From assembly GCA_016281775.1 (NCBI GenBank), contig JAEEJH010000061.1, forward strand, positions 1-52,740: a stretch of DNA of 52,740 nucleotides. Direction: 5' to 3'. Source of the stretch: Clostridiales bacterium. Its GTDB lineage: Bacteria; Bacillota; Clostridia; Oscillospirales; CAG-272. The notes below the pieces were generated by a model. That model worked only from the letters and a program-made list of their open reading frames with translations. It did no database searches and was not told the DNA's origin. A program made the translations under genes and the position numbers. This document shows positions 9,061-16,497 of this stretch, piece after piece; positions within the stretch are counted from its first letter, which is position 1; each line of letters opens with the position of its first letter.

Positions 9061-10815
9061 CTATTCCTGCGCTTTGTACAAAAATTTGTGTTCCAGACCG
9101 TTTTTGAAGCGGATCGAGACGACTTTGCCGTTTTTTATGACAATTTTTTGAATTACCGAATTGATAAACTCTTTGATGACGTTTGCGTCGATTTTTCGGA
9201 TCAATTTGTCGAACTCGATGTACCGTTTGTTCTGGAGCTGATGCGTCATAATGAATATCGAAGCCTTCGTCATAAACTCGTCGTCGGTCAGCGTGAAGTG
9301 CTCTGAGCTGGCGCGTTCGATTTCCTCCAGACGTTTGTCGATTGTAGAGATAGAGTCCTCCAGCGCCTTCTTCTCCAGCAGGTAGTCTCGCTCGGAGATC
9401 GCCTCGTCGTTGTACAGGTACAGAGATTTGAGACGAGCCAGCGCTCGTTCCTTCTTCCGCTTCTCGGCAGCGAGCAGATCACGCTCGTCTGCCGTTTCTT
9501 TGTCTGCCTCCATTGATCTGATCCTCTGCGACGTGTAGACGGCATCGGAAACACCGCGATGCAGCATCTCGTACATCTCGGTCAGTCCGACCTGCTCGAT
9601 GTGATCGACGTCAGAGAACATATCGCCCCGTAACAGTTTACGCTCGAAGGTCTCGATAGGTGTCGATCTGCCGAAGTTGTTTTGAGCCTTCAGTATGTTC
9701 GATATGTAGTTGAGGACGAACGGAGCCAGAACGACGTCTGAGATGTACTTGTTCTCGCAGTCGTCGTAGCGCCGCTTCCGAGAACAGGCGTAGATCGACG
9801 GACGGTAGCCATCGGATCGCTCCCTGTCAATGGTGCTCTGCATCTGACTGCCGCAGTAACCGCAGTACAGAAGTCCAGCGAAGATGTGGACGTTCTTGCG
9901 GACGTACTTCTTTGCGCTTCGCCTGTTGCTTCTACGGTTGTTTTCGAGAATATCCAGAACGACGGCTTGACGCTCTGGAGTGATGATCGCAGGGTGATGA
10001 TCCTCGACGAGCACCCAGTCAGCTTCGCTCTTGAGATGCTGGTTGCTGGAATTGCCGCCGCTCTTAGCCTCGTCGTGGTAGTTGTACCGATAGACGCCAG
10101 TGTAGAACGGATTTTTCAGTATTATGGAGATCGTCGTCGGGTTCCACGGTGATCCGCTGCGAGGCAGTATGCCCTTCTCGTTGAGCGTTCTGGCGACGAA
10201 GAGCAGAGACTGGTTTGCCTCGTAGGTGTCGTAGATCAGATTGATGACAGCAGCTTCGGTCTCGTTGATCGAGAACGTCGTTGTGTCCTTGTCGTAGTCG
10301 TAGCCGTATGGCACTCTGCCGCCGTTCCACTGCCCGTTTGTTGCACGAGCCAGCATTACGGCGGTGACGCGCTCGGAAGTCATATTCCGCTCCAGCTCGG
10401 CGAAGACGAGGATGATCTTCAGCATAGCCTCGCCCATCGCGCTCGAAGTATCGAACTGCTCGTTCTTCGACACGAAGGTGATACCGAGCTGTTTGATCTC
10501 TGCGTACATCTCGGCAAAGTCGAGCAGGTTTCTGCTGATGCGGTCGATCTTCCAGACACAGAGGTGCGAGAACTCGCCAGTACGTAGCCTTGCCATCATC
10601 TGCTGAAAGGCAGGGCGGTCTGTGTTCTTCGCTGAGTACCCTGCATCTTCAAAGACCTCGTACTTGTCGATCCCAAGAGCATATTTTGCGTAATTTATCA
10701 GCTCTTCGCGCTGTACAGGTAAACTATCCTTATCGACCTGATAAACCGTGGAAACACGCACATAAAGAGCCGCTTTTTGATCGGACAGCTTGTCCGTGAT
10801 TGATTTTTGTTTCAT
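9061..10815 (-). CDS. Large serine recombinase (integrase)
   Basis: This 584-residue site-specific recombinase would integrate and excise the element. The N-terminal resolvase domain (about 14-160) has the nucleophile S22 in YVRVST and the downstream RISR and ELERNMTSERV motifs. A Recombinase domain follows (about 170-290), then a zinc beta-ribbon (CGYCG with a later C...C pair at about 315-350), a coiled coil (about 420-490) and a C-terminal tail. The length is normal for large serine integrases. The last codons overlap the candidate attachment core, so the C-terminus would change upon excision. It is transcribed towards the queA terminator. Confidence 0.93.
   Translation of the reverse strand: MKQKSITDKLSDQKAALYVRVSTVYQVDKDSLPVQREELINYAKYALGIDKYEVFEDAGYSAKNTDRPAFQQMMARLRTGEFSHLCVWKIDRISRNLLDFAEMYAEIKQLGITFVSKNEQFDTSSAMGEAMLKIILVFAELERNMTSERVTAVMLARATNGQWNGGRVPYGYDYDKDTTTFSINETEAAVINLIYDTYEANQSLLFVARTLNEKGILPRSGSPWNPTTISIILKNPFYTGVYRYNYHDEAKSGGNSSNQHLKSEADWVLVEDHHPAIITPERQAVVLDILENNRRSNRRSAKKYVRKNVHIFAGLLYCGYCGSQMQSTIDRERSDGYRPSIYACSRKRRYDDCENKYISDVVLAPFVLNYISNILKAQNNFGRSTPIETFERKLLRGDMFSDVDHIEQVGLTEMYEMLHRGVSDAVYTSQRIRSMEADKETADERDLLAAEKRKKERALARLKSLYLYNDEAISERDYLLEKKALEDSISTIDKRLEEIERASSEHFTLTDDEFMTKASIFIMTHQLQNKRYIEFDKLIRKIDANVIKEFINSVIQKIVIKNGKVVSIRFKNGLEHKFLYKAQE
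9079..9090 (+). repeat. Candidate left attachment core (direct repeat)
   Basis: CAAAAATTTGTG, identical to 13160-13171. The flanking bases GT[A/T] also match with one difference. It lies inside the last codons of the recombinase gene. Confidence 0.5.
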
Positions 10816-10863
10816 AGAGCCTCCGAAAAGAACAGCCCGTCTTTCGACGGGATTGTTTTTGTT

Positions 10864-11124
10864 TTACCCTCTCCGCGCCGTTCGTTCTGCTTCGGAGTAT
10901 ATTGTGATGTCGTAATCGAAGGTCGAGTAGTCGCCAGCGGCTGCGTCTGGAGCCTTCGCTATGTCGCCCTCTGGCGCGTAGGTGCTTTGTGCGATGATGA
11001 AGTCGCCGTTGCTGACGTCATCGCCTGTGAAGAACAGGTAGACTGCGATGGCGTTCATCTTATGAGAAGCTGCGTACTTCTCGGTGATGTATTTGACGAG
11101 AGCCGTAACCTCGTTCTCTGTCAT
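10864..11124 (-). CDS. Small protein upstream of the recombinase
   Basis: An open frame of 86 residues (105 if read from 11181) ends 48 bases before the recombinase start. The segments AIAVYLFF, STYAPEGD and AAGDYSTFDYDI resemble, from memory, a small conserved domain seen in Bacillota mobile elements and secreted proteins (pattern AxAVFLY...YAPxGxW...GDYS). No SD is visible, and its start abuts the SD of the plus-strand operon. It may be a remnant or a spurious frame. Confidence 0.45.
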   Translation of the reverse strand: MTENEVTALVKYITEKYAASHKMNAIAVYLFFTGDDVSNGDFIIAQSTYAPEGDIAKAPDAAAGDYSTFDYDITIYSEAERTARRG

Positions 11125-11140
11125 ATTACGAGGAGGTGAG

Positions 11141-11341
11141 ATGATGGCATACGTCAGGAAGACAGTTGACCGATATGACATCGAGACAAACTGCGGCTAC
11201 GGCTGGGAGGCAGAAAGCAGCTATGACACGTACAAAGAGGCGAAAAGAGACATAGCTGGGTACAGAGAATACACGGCGCATTACGGTGGCTGCGCGAGGA
11301 TCGTGCATCGTCGCGTCAGGAAGGAGGCAGTGAATGGATAA
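11141..11341 (+). CDS. Small phage-type protein
   Basis: This 66-residue protein starts at ATG 11141 or 11144 behind a strong SD (GAGGAGGTGAG). The sequence ETNCGYGWEAES...TYKEAKRDIAGYRE resembles small phage proteins that carry a GYGWE...EAK..L..YREN pattern; the function of these is not known to me. It is the first of six plus-strand genes with overlapping or nearly touching ends, and overlaps the next gene by 8 bases. Confidence 0.75.
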   Translation: MMAYVRKTVDRYDIETNCGYGWEAESSYDTYKEAKRDIAGYREYTAHYGGCARIVHRRVRKEAVNG

Positions 11342-11951
11342 GATCAGGCTTTCGACAGCAGACATTGAGTTCATCCTCCAGTGGCGCGATGAACACAAAG
11401 ACCTCGTTCGGCTCGGTATGAGTCCTCTGAAGGCTGTCAAGATCATCTGCTTCGAGAGCGGCTACACGATCACGGCAGTCAGAGAAGGCAAGCTGCTGAA
11501 CTTCGGGATCAATCAGAACGGCAAGAGCCTCGGCAAGCTCGTGTTTGAAACGCTCGGCAACGGAATGTGCGAGCTGGTAAAGAATACGACGAAGCTCCAG
11601 AATGAGGATAGTCAGGCGGTACTGACAGTGTACTCGTCAGCGATGGCTCTGCTCGTGTTCGGAAGAGCAACGATCCAGCAGGATGAAAGCGATGTACGCG
11701 AAGTAGTCCCTCACAAGCCCAAAAAGACGTCAAAAAAGAGCAAACGAAATGGCTACACTTACATACTCGGCAGAAGCGGAAAAGAGCCTCATTTGATGGT
11801 AAAAGGCTCACACAGCAGTCCCAGTGGTATGTTCTCCGTCCGTGGACACTACCGCCATTACAAGAGCGGCAAGGTCATCTGGATCACAGAGTACACAAAA
11901 GGCTGCGGCAAGAAGAAAGACAAGACCTACAAGGTCGGAAAGAAGGATTGA
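11334..11951 (+). CDS. Phage-like protein of unknown function
   Basis: This 205-residue protein has a helical N-terminal half, a basic linker near residues 125-138 (KPKKTSKKSKRN), and a C-terminal segment with GHYRHYKSGKVIWI and a KKKDKTYKV end. A very similar C-terminal pattern occurs in hypothetical proteins of Bacillota phages and integrative elements. The basic linker suggests nucleic-acid contact, but that is inference. The start at ATG 11334 is preceded by AGGAGG-type sequence (AGGAAGGAGGCAG). Confidence 0.75.
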   Translation: MDKIRLSTADIEFILQWRDEHKDLVRLGMSPLKAVKIICFESGYTITAVREGKLLNFGINQNGKSLGKLVFETLGNGMCELVKNTTKLQNEDSQAVLTVYSSAMALLVFGRATIQQDESDVREVVPHKPKKTSKKSKRNGYTYILGRSGKEPHLMVKGSHSSPSGMFSVRGHYRHYKSGKVIWITEYTKGCGKKKDKTYKVGKKD

Positions 11952-11952
11952 G

Positions 11953-12201
11953 ATGGAAGCAAAGAAATGGACTGACCTGTTGAGCAGCGCGGTGTACAGT
12001 CGTCTTGCAAACTGCTACTCAACGAAAGAAGACGTGCTCCCGCTTGCACAGGCACGGTGGGCGTGGTTGAAGCATATCAAGGCGACTGGCTACGTTAAAG
12101 AAGACGCACTTGTGTACGTGCTTGAGCTTCTCGATAGCAATTCGGTGGATATAGACCTGACGAGAGACGAGTACGACGATATTCTGAACAGCATCATTTG
12201 A
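11953..12201 (+). CDS. Small element protein, unknown function
   Basis: This 82-residue acidic/helical protein begins at ATG 11953, one base after the previous stop, with AAGGA upstream. An in-frame extension to 11824 overlaps the previous gene in another frame and is not used. I recognise no family. Confidence 0.65.
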   Translation: MEAKKWTDLLSSAVYSRLANCYSTKEDVLPLAQARWAWLKHIKATGYVKEDALVYVLELLDSNSVDIDLTRDEYDDILNSII

Positions 12202-12212
12202 GGAGGTGCGAA

Positions 12213-12470
12213 ATGGACAAAAAGCAAGAGTACGAGTACATTCTGGAGTGCATCGAAGGCAGCGAAGACCTCGATGAGATGCTCGTGATGCAGCAGCTCC
12301 GTTGCCTGTGGACGGCGTTCTGTCTCCACCACAACCTCGATGTTGATACGCACGAGTATGACGTCAAGATGGACGAGATGTGGCAGGTTATGCAGGAAAA
12401 CGAAAGCGCCCCGTACTCGTCGTTGGAGTTCGGGCGCTTCTACAATGCGATGAGCAAGTATTTAGTGTGA
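12213..12470 (+). CDS. Small acidic element protein, unknown function
   Basis: This 85-residue, strongly acidic, predicted helical protein starts at ATG 12213 behind a near-perfect AGGAGGTG (12201-12208). It begins DKKQEYEYILECIEGSEDL. No family is recognised. Confidence 0.7.
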   Translation: MDKKQEYEYILECIEGSEDLDEMLVMQQLRCLWTAFCLHHNLDVDTHEYDVKMDEMWQVMQENESAPYSSLEFGRFYNAMSKYLV

Positions 12471-12482
12471 GGAGGGATCAGA

Positions 12483-12701
12483 ATGATAGTTAAGCCGAAA
12501 AAAGAAGCAAAAGAGCTGCACCAAATGTTTGGAGATTTCTTCGGAATGTCAGTCGAACTGCACCTGCAAGACGGTCAGAAGTGGAAGGCGAAGAAATCTG
12601 CTGGATATTGGTGGCTTTCAAGAAAAGGTACTGGCTTGAGGTTGAGGCTGACTAATGCGGCTATGTGGAGACTGTTCGAGGAGGTGAAAGAAGATGTCTG
12701 A
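12483..12701 (+). CDS. Small basic element protein, unknown function
   Basis: This 72-residue protein starts at ATG 12483 with GAGGAGG upstream (12470-12476). It is Lys/Trp-rich in the middle (QKWKAKKSAGYWWLSRKG). It overlaps the next gene by 8 bases. No family is recognised. Confidence 0.65.
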   Translation: MIVKPKKEAKELHQMFGDFFGMSVELHLQDGQKWKAKKSAGYWWLSRKGTGLRLRLTNAAMWRLFEEVKEDV

Positions 12702-13146
12702 CTGGAGAGAAGACTTGCTGACAGAGATTTGCGACTGTGGCTACGGAGACCTGTACCTGCTTGAAGACTGCGAGTACGATCTCGGTGAGATAGTCGAAGA
12801 GTGCCAGACGACGTTCGGCAACCTGAAGATCAACAACCTCGTGCGGACGATGTTCGACTTCGGACTGCGTGACATCGAAGATGCGATCAAGACCAGACTC
12901 GCAGAGTTTGATGACATCGTGGAAGAGAAAGGCAGGTTGTCGAAAGCAGAGATCGAAGAGCGAGACGCGCTGGAAACTCTGGAGCCGTTCGAGGATATGG
13001 CGTCGTTCCATAACTACATAGACACGCACATCTGGGTAGACGCGGAAGAGAAGGTCAACATCTACACGGCGTATATGCAGGAAGCCCTCAACCGCTTCTG
13101 CGAGATGACTGGCTTTGAGATCGGAACGGACTACGCGATCAGATAA
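12694..13146 (+). CDS. Acidic element protein, unknown function
   Basis: This 150-residue, very acidic, predicted all-helical protein has the SD GAGGAGGTG (12678-12686). It is the last gene of the plus-strand operon, and its stop lies 14 bases before the candidate right attachment core. Acidic small proteins of mobile elements are sometimes DNA mimics or anti-defence factors; nothing in the sequence proves that here. Confidence 0.7.
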   Translation: MSDWREDLLTEICDCGYGDLYLLEDCEYDLGEIVEECQTTFGNLKINNLVRTMFDFGLRDIEDAIKTRLAEFDDIVEEKGRLSKAEIEERDALETLEPFEDMASFHNYIDTHIWVDAEEKVNIYTAYMQEALNRFCEMTGFEIGTDYAIR

Positions 13147-13149
13147 GTA

Positions 13150-13178
13150 TTGAAAAGTTCAAAAATTTGTGCTATAAT
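13150..13178 (+). promoter_or_regulatory. Consensus-like promoter spanning the right element end
   Basis: TTGAAA (13150-13155), exactly 17 bp, then TATAAT (13173-13178). The candidate attachment core occupies the spacer, so the -35 comes from the element and the -10 from the chromosome. Confidence 0.8.
13160..13171 (+). repeat. Candidate right attachment core (direct repeat)
   Basis: Second copy of CAAAAATTTGTG, 14 bases after the stop of the last element gene. It lies between the -35 and -10 boxes of a consensus-like promoter. Confidence 0.5.
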
Positions 13179-13210
13179 ACACCGAAGAGTGAAGACGGAG
13201 GTGCTTGACG

Positions 13211-13276
13211 ATGAGCACAGAGCGTATGAATATCCTGCGTCCCGTGAACATAGGGGACGCGATGATGATAATATGA
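13211..13276 (+). CDS. Possible 21-residue peptide downstream of the junction promoter
   Basis: ATG 13211 follows a good SD (GGAGGTG, 13198-13204) and is read from the strong promoter at 13150. The frame MSTERMNILRPVN... stops at 13274-13276. It could be a real small peptide, a leader, or the truncated 5' end of a gene whose remainder was lost to the repeat island. Confidence 0.35.
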   Translation: MSTERMNILRPVNIGDAMMII

Positions 13277-14229
13277 ATGATCCGGCGTAAATAATTGAAA
13301 ACTGACGGTCAAGGCGTTGCCGTGCTGAATTCACCTTCGTCAAACTTAAGGTGTCGGCAAAGCTGACGATCCGTGTGACGCGTACCGCGCCACCCTTGGG
13401 GATTCCCACCCAAAACAATAAGAATTCTCCTTATTCACTCGATCCGCAAGGATCGAATATCACACGGCGAAGCCGTATATCATTGCGGCGTAAGCCGCTT
13501 TGCCCCCAAGCCCCCTACTCCCTCCCAAAGTCGTTACACTTCCTTTGGGGCGCGGCAGGCTGGCGCGAAGTAAGAGGTAAAAGTGAATAGTGAATATGTT
13601 TATCGGCTTTTGCACAAACATAATCACGTCATTCAAACGACGTTTCAAGCCGCTTTCTTACGGTGATCACGCGCGCGGCGCCCCCCTTTACCGCGCGCGA
13701 TCATTCGGCTGCGCCGAATGATCCGACCCTTACGTTTCGTACGTATCCCTAAACGGATCGCCGCCCCCCCTGAGAAAAAATTGCGGGGGGAAGGGGGTAC
13801 GGGGGATTAAGGGGGTGGTGGGGGATCCCCCGTAAAAAGAAATATTCCTATTTCACCCGGTTCGCAAGAACCGGATTTCACCGCCAAAGGCGATTTCGCC
13901 GCGAAAGCGATTTCACTCGTCGGCGTTGCCGACGAATTTCACTGCGGCGCCTGGCGCCGGGGGGGGTGGGGAATCCCCCGTAAAAAGAAATATTCCTATT
14001 TCACCCGGTTCGCAAGAACCGGATTTCACCGCCAAAGGCGATTTTGCCGCGAAAGCGATTTCACTCGTCGGCTCTGCCGACGAATTTCACTGCGGCGTCA
14101 GCCGCTCGGGGGTGGGGGTTTCCCCGCAAGCGACGTGTCGCAGCGATATACGGCTGCGCCGTGTTGAATTCGCTTTCGGGAATTATGTGCAGGACGGTCA
14201 AAAAATTACCGGTGATTTTATCAATACTA
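13277..14229. repeat. Repeat island 1: mosaic of palindromic modules, no gene
   Basis: No credible coding frame lies here. From about 13430 the sequence is a chain of hairpins joined by short linkers (ATATCA or TTTCAC). Examples are CGATCC/GGATCG, CGGC/GCCG, GCGGC/GCCGC, ATCATTCGG/CCGAATGAT, CCGGTTC/GAACCGG and TCGTCGGC/GCCGACGA. G-runs and C-runs (GGGGGATTAAGGGGG types) lie between. The part from about 13541 to 13965 matches the reverse complement of about 44555-44990. Confidence 0.85.
13818..14113 (+). repeat. Tandem 148-bp repeat, two copies
   Basis: The unit beginning GTGGGG-AATCCCCCG and running through AAAAGAAATATTCC to GCGGCG occurs twice, with a 148-base period (TTTCACCCGG at 13851 and 13999). 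The copies differ mainly in hairpin loops, for example GTT versus TCT between the TCGTCGGC/GCCGACGA arms. Confidence 0.85.
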
Positions 14230-14257
14230 TTGACACGGAATAAAAGATAAGTATAAT
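14230..14257 (+). promoter_or_regulatory. Consensus promoter abutting the miaA start codon
   Basis: TTGACA (14230-14235), 16 bp, TATAAT (14252-14257). The ATG of miaA begins at 14259, so the expected start of transcription (about 14264) falls inside the coding sequence. Confidence 0.7.
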
Positions 14258-14258
14258 T

Positions 14259-15197
14259 ATGTCAGAAACAAACAAAGAAAACGGTCTCAAAAGAAAAAAA
14301 GCCGTCATAATAGGCGGTCCTACCGCGAGCGGAAAGTCGGGCGTTGCGCTCAGGCTCGCTCTCAGGTTCGGCGGCGAGATAATCTCAGCCGACAGTATGC
14401 AGATCTACAGGCGCATGGATATCGGCACGGCGAAACCGAGCAAAGAAGAGCAGGCGCTTGTGCCGCATCATCTTATAGATATACGCGAGCCGTATGAGAA
14501 CTATTCGGTCGCTGAATTCAACGCGGACGCGAAGGCCGCGATCGAAGACGCGCTTTCGCGCGGCAGGCTGCCCATTATATGCGGCGGCACGGGGCTCTAT
14601 ATCGAGTCGCTTTTGCATCCGACCGATTATACGGAAGGTTCGTCGGCTGACCCGGCGCTGCGGGCGAAGCTTATGAGCAAAGACGCGCACGAACTGTGGC
14701 TGGACCTCGAAAAGATCGACCCCGCGGCGGCAAAAAAAACGCACGAAAACAATAAAAAGCGCGTCGTACGCGCGCTTGAGATATACTGTACGACCGGCAA
14801 AACGAAGACCGAACTTGATGCAGAGCAGAAAAAATACGATCCCGAATACGACTTTCTGCTGCTTCTGACAGGCTTCGGCGATAGGGCGGAGCTTTACGCG
14901 GGGATCGACCGCAGAGTCGACGAAATGATCGCTGCCGGACTTGTCGAAGAGACGGAAAAACTGCTTGATAACGGCGATCTGCGCCCCGGCACGACGGCGT
15001 ATCAGGCGATAGGATATAAAGAAATGTTCGGCGCCCTGAAGGGAGAGCAGACGCTTGAAGAAGCAAAGGCCGGGCTCAAACAGGCGACGAGAAATTACGC
15101 CAAAAGACAGCTTACGTGGTTTTCGTCTTACGGCGGGATAAAAATAAACGGTTATGAGGATGCGGAAAACGCCGTCAGGGCGTTTCTCGGAAAGTGA
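14259..15197 (+). CDS. miaA: tRNA dimethylallyltransferase MiaA
   Basis: MiaA adds a dimethylallyl group to N6 of A37 in tRNAs reading UNN codons. The 312-residue protein has the P-loop GGPTASGKS (residues 19-27), the substrate segment SADSMQIYRRMDIGTAKP and the motif HHLIDIREP, and is of normal length. No SD is visible before ATG 14259, and no other start codon lies before the P-loop. Its stop overlaps the region of the next gene's start, and it opens the miaA to rluD gene run. Confidence 0.94.
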   Translation: MSETNKENGLKRKKAVIIGGPTASGKSGVALRLALRFGGEIISADSMQIYRRMDIGTAKPSKEEQALVPHHLIDIREPYENYSVAEFNADAKAAIEDALSRGRLPIICGGTGLYIESLLHPTDYTEGSSADPALRAKLMSKDAHELWLDLEKIDPAAAKKTHENNKKRVVRALEIYCTTGKTKTELDAEQKKYDPEYDFLLLLTGFGDRAELYAGIDRRVDEMIAAGLVEETEKLLDNGDLRPGTTAYQAIGYKEMFGALKGEQTLEEAKAGLKQATRNYAKRQLTWFSSYGGIKINGYEDAENAVRAFLGK

Positions 15198-15202
15198 GCG
15201 GC

Positions 15203-16483
15203 ATGGGAAACGGACTTGTCAAAAGAATAATCATATACATACTGTCCGGCGCGCTTGCGGTCGCCGTATCGGTCTATCTGATCTATCACATAGTCAAGCT
15301 GTTCAATACCGATATGGCGGTCGAGACCGTCGAGGCGGCGGAGCTTGCCGACGCGGTCACGGCGACGGGAGTCATATTCCGCAACGAGACCGTGTTGTAC
15401 GGCACGCGCTACGGCTCGCTCGACAGACTTTTGTCTGACGGAGAACGCACGGCTAAAGATTCGGAGGTCGTGCGGATATACGAAAAGACCGGCGATTCCG
15501 ACGCGGAGCTGGCTTTGATCGACCGTCAGCTCTCGATACTCGCGGAAAGCGGATCCGTATCGGACAATTCGACCAAAGCCGTCGACGCGGAGATAAACAG
15601 GCTCTATTATGCGGTCAGACAGAAGGCGGAAGACGGCGATTACGGCGGTATAACGGCAAAGCTCAAACGGCTGCTGATAAACATGAACCGCAGAGAAATA
15701 ATAACGAACAACCGCGTCAACTTCAATTCCGAGATCGCAGCGTTAAAAGAACGGCGAGACGGCATCGTAAGGAGCGGCGGCGCGCCGATCGAGACGGTAT
15801 ATACGCCTATATCGGGTTACTTTATGTATGACGTCGACGGTTACGAACGCATACTGACCGCGGACGCGCTCAAAAACGCGTCTTACGCAGAGGTTAAGGA
15901 ACTGCTCGACGCCAAAGCCGAGCAGAACGAGGCGACATCTTACGGCTACGCCGTGGGCAAGATCGCTCCTTCGGCGGAATGGTTCTTATGCGCCGGGCTC
16001 GATCTCAAGACCGCGATGGACCTCGAAGAGGGCAGAGAATACGGCGTCACGTTTTCGCTCTCTCCCGACCGGGAGATAAAACTGACGCTCGACAAGATCC
16101 TTACGGGAGCCGACGGCGCCGTTATAGTGATGTCGTCGACCGTGATGCCCGCCGATTTCAACAGCAGCAGAAAACAGACCGTTCAGATCAGATCCGAGTC
16201 CGTTACGGGGCTTCGCGTTCCCGTCAGCGCGGTAAGAGTGGACGAGAACGGCAGGCAGGGCGTGTTCATACTCAAAAATAACCGCACCACGTTCCGGTAC
16301 ATCGACGTGCTCGACAGTATCGAGGGATACTACATAGTAAGAGAGCTTCATCCGGAGGATGAAAACTACGCGCAGTATCTGCACAGAAACGACGTAATGA
16401 TAGTGCGCGGCAAGAACCTCAAAGAACAGATAAATCTTCCCGAAGAGGAATCCACGGAATACAGAATTAGGATATTTGACTGA
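15203..16483 (+). CDS. HlyD-like membrane-fusion-type protein of the division cluster
   Basis: This protein of about 426 residues has one N-terminal membrane helix (about residues 8-32, IIIYILSGALAVAVSVYLIYHI). It is followed by an extracellular part with a lipoyl/biotinyl-like start (AVTATGVIFRNE), a helical hairpin (about 85-190) and a beta-barrel region. Such HlyD-family proteins commonly precede yggS and sepF in Clostridia; their role is not established, though the position suggests envelope or division work. GTG 15194 is an alternative start, but ATG 15203 has GGAAAG eight bases upstream. Confidence 0.78.
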   Translation: MGNGLVKRIIIYILSGALAVAVSVYLIYHIVKLFNTDMAVETVEAAELADAVTATGVIFRNETVLYGTRYGSLDRLLSDGERTAKDSEVVRIYEKTGDSDAELALIDRQLSILAESGSVSDNSTKAVDAEINRLYYAVRQKAEDGDYGGITAKLKRLLINMNRREIITNNRVNFNSEIAALKERRDGIVRSGGAPIETVYTPISGYFMYDVDGYERILTADALKNASYAEVKELLDAKAEQNEATSYGYAVGKIAPSAEWFLCAGLDLKTAMDLEEGREYGVTFSLSPDREIKLTLDKILTGADGAVIVMSSTVMPADFNSSRKQTVQIRSESVTGLRVPVSAVRVDENGRQGVFILKNNRTTFRYIDVLDSIEGYYIVRELHPEDENYAQYLHRNDVMIVRGKNLKEQINLPEEESTEYRIRIFD

Positions 16484-16497
16484 AAAGGAGCGTACAC

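Larger units (their letters stand above)
9061..13180. mobile_element. Small serine-recombinase integrative element
   Basis: A large serine recombinase and seven small genes with phage or plasmid character lie between queA and the repeat island before miaA. Unlike the host genes they rarely use ATA for Ile and use more GCA/GCT for Ala. The 12-mer CAAAAATTTGTG occurs as a direct repeat at 9079-9090 and 13160-13171, about 4.08 kb apart, and is the best candidate for the recombination core. No replication, conjugation, capsid or toxin gene is recognisable, so the element is either minimal, a satellite or a remnant. Confidence 0.75.

Noticed and set aside
13926-14250. Open frames inside repeat island 1
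   Set aside because: They consist of repeat modules read in frame and have no plausible start sites.
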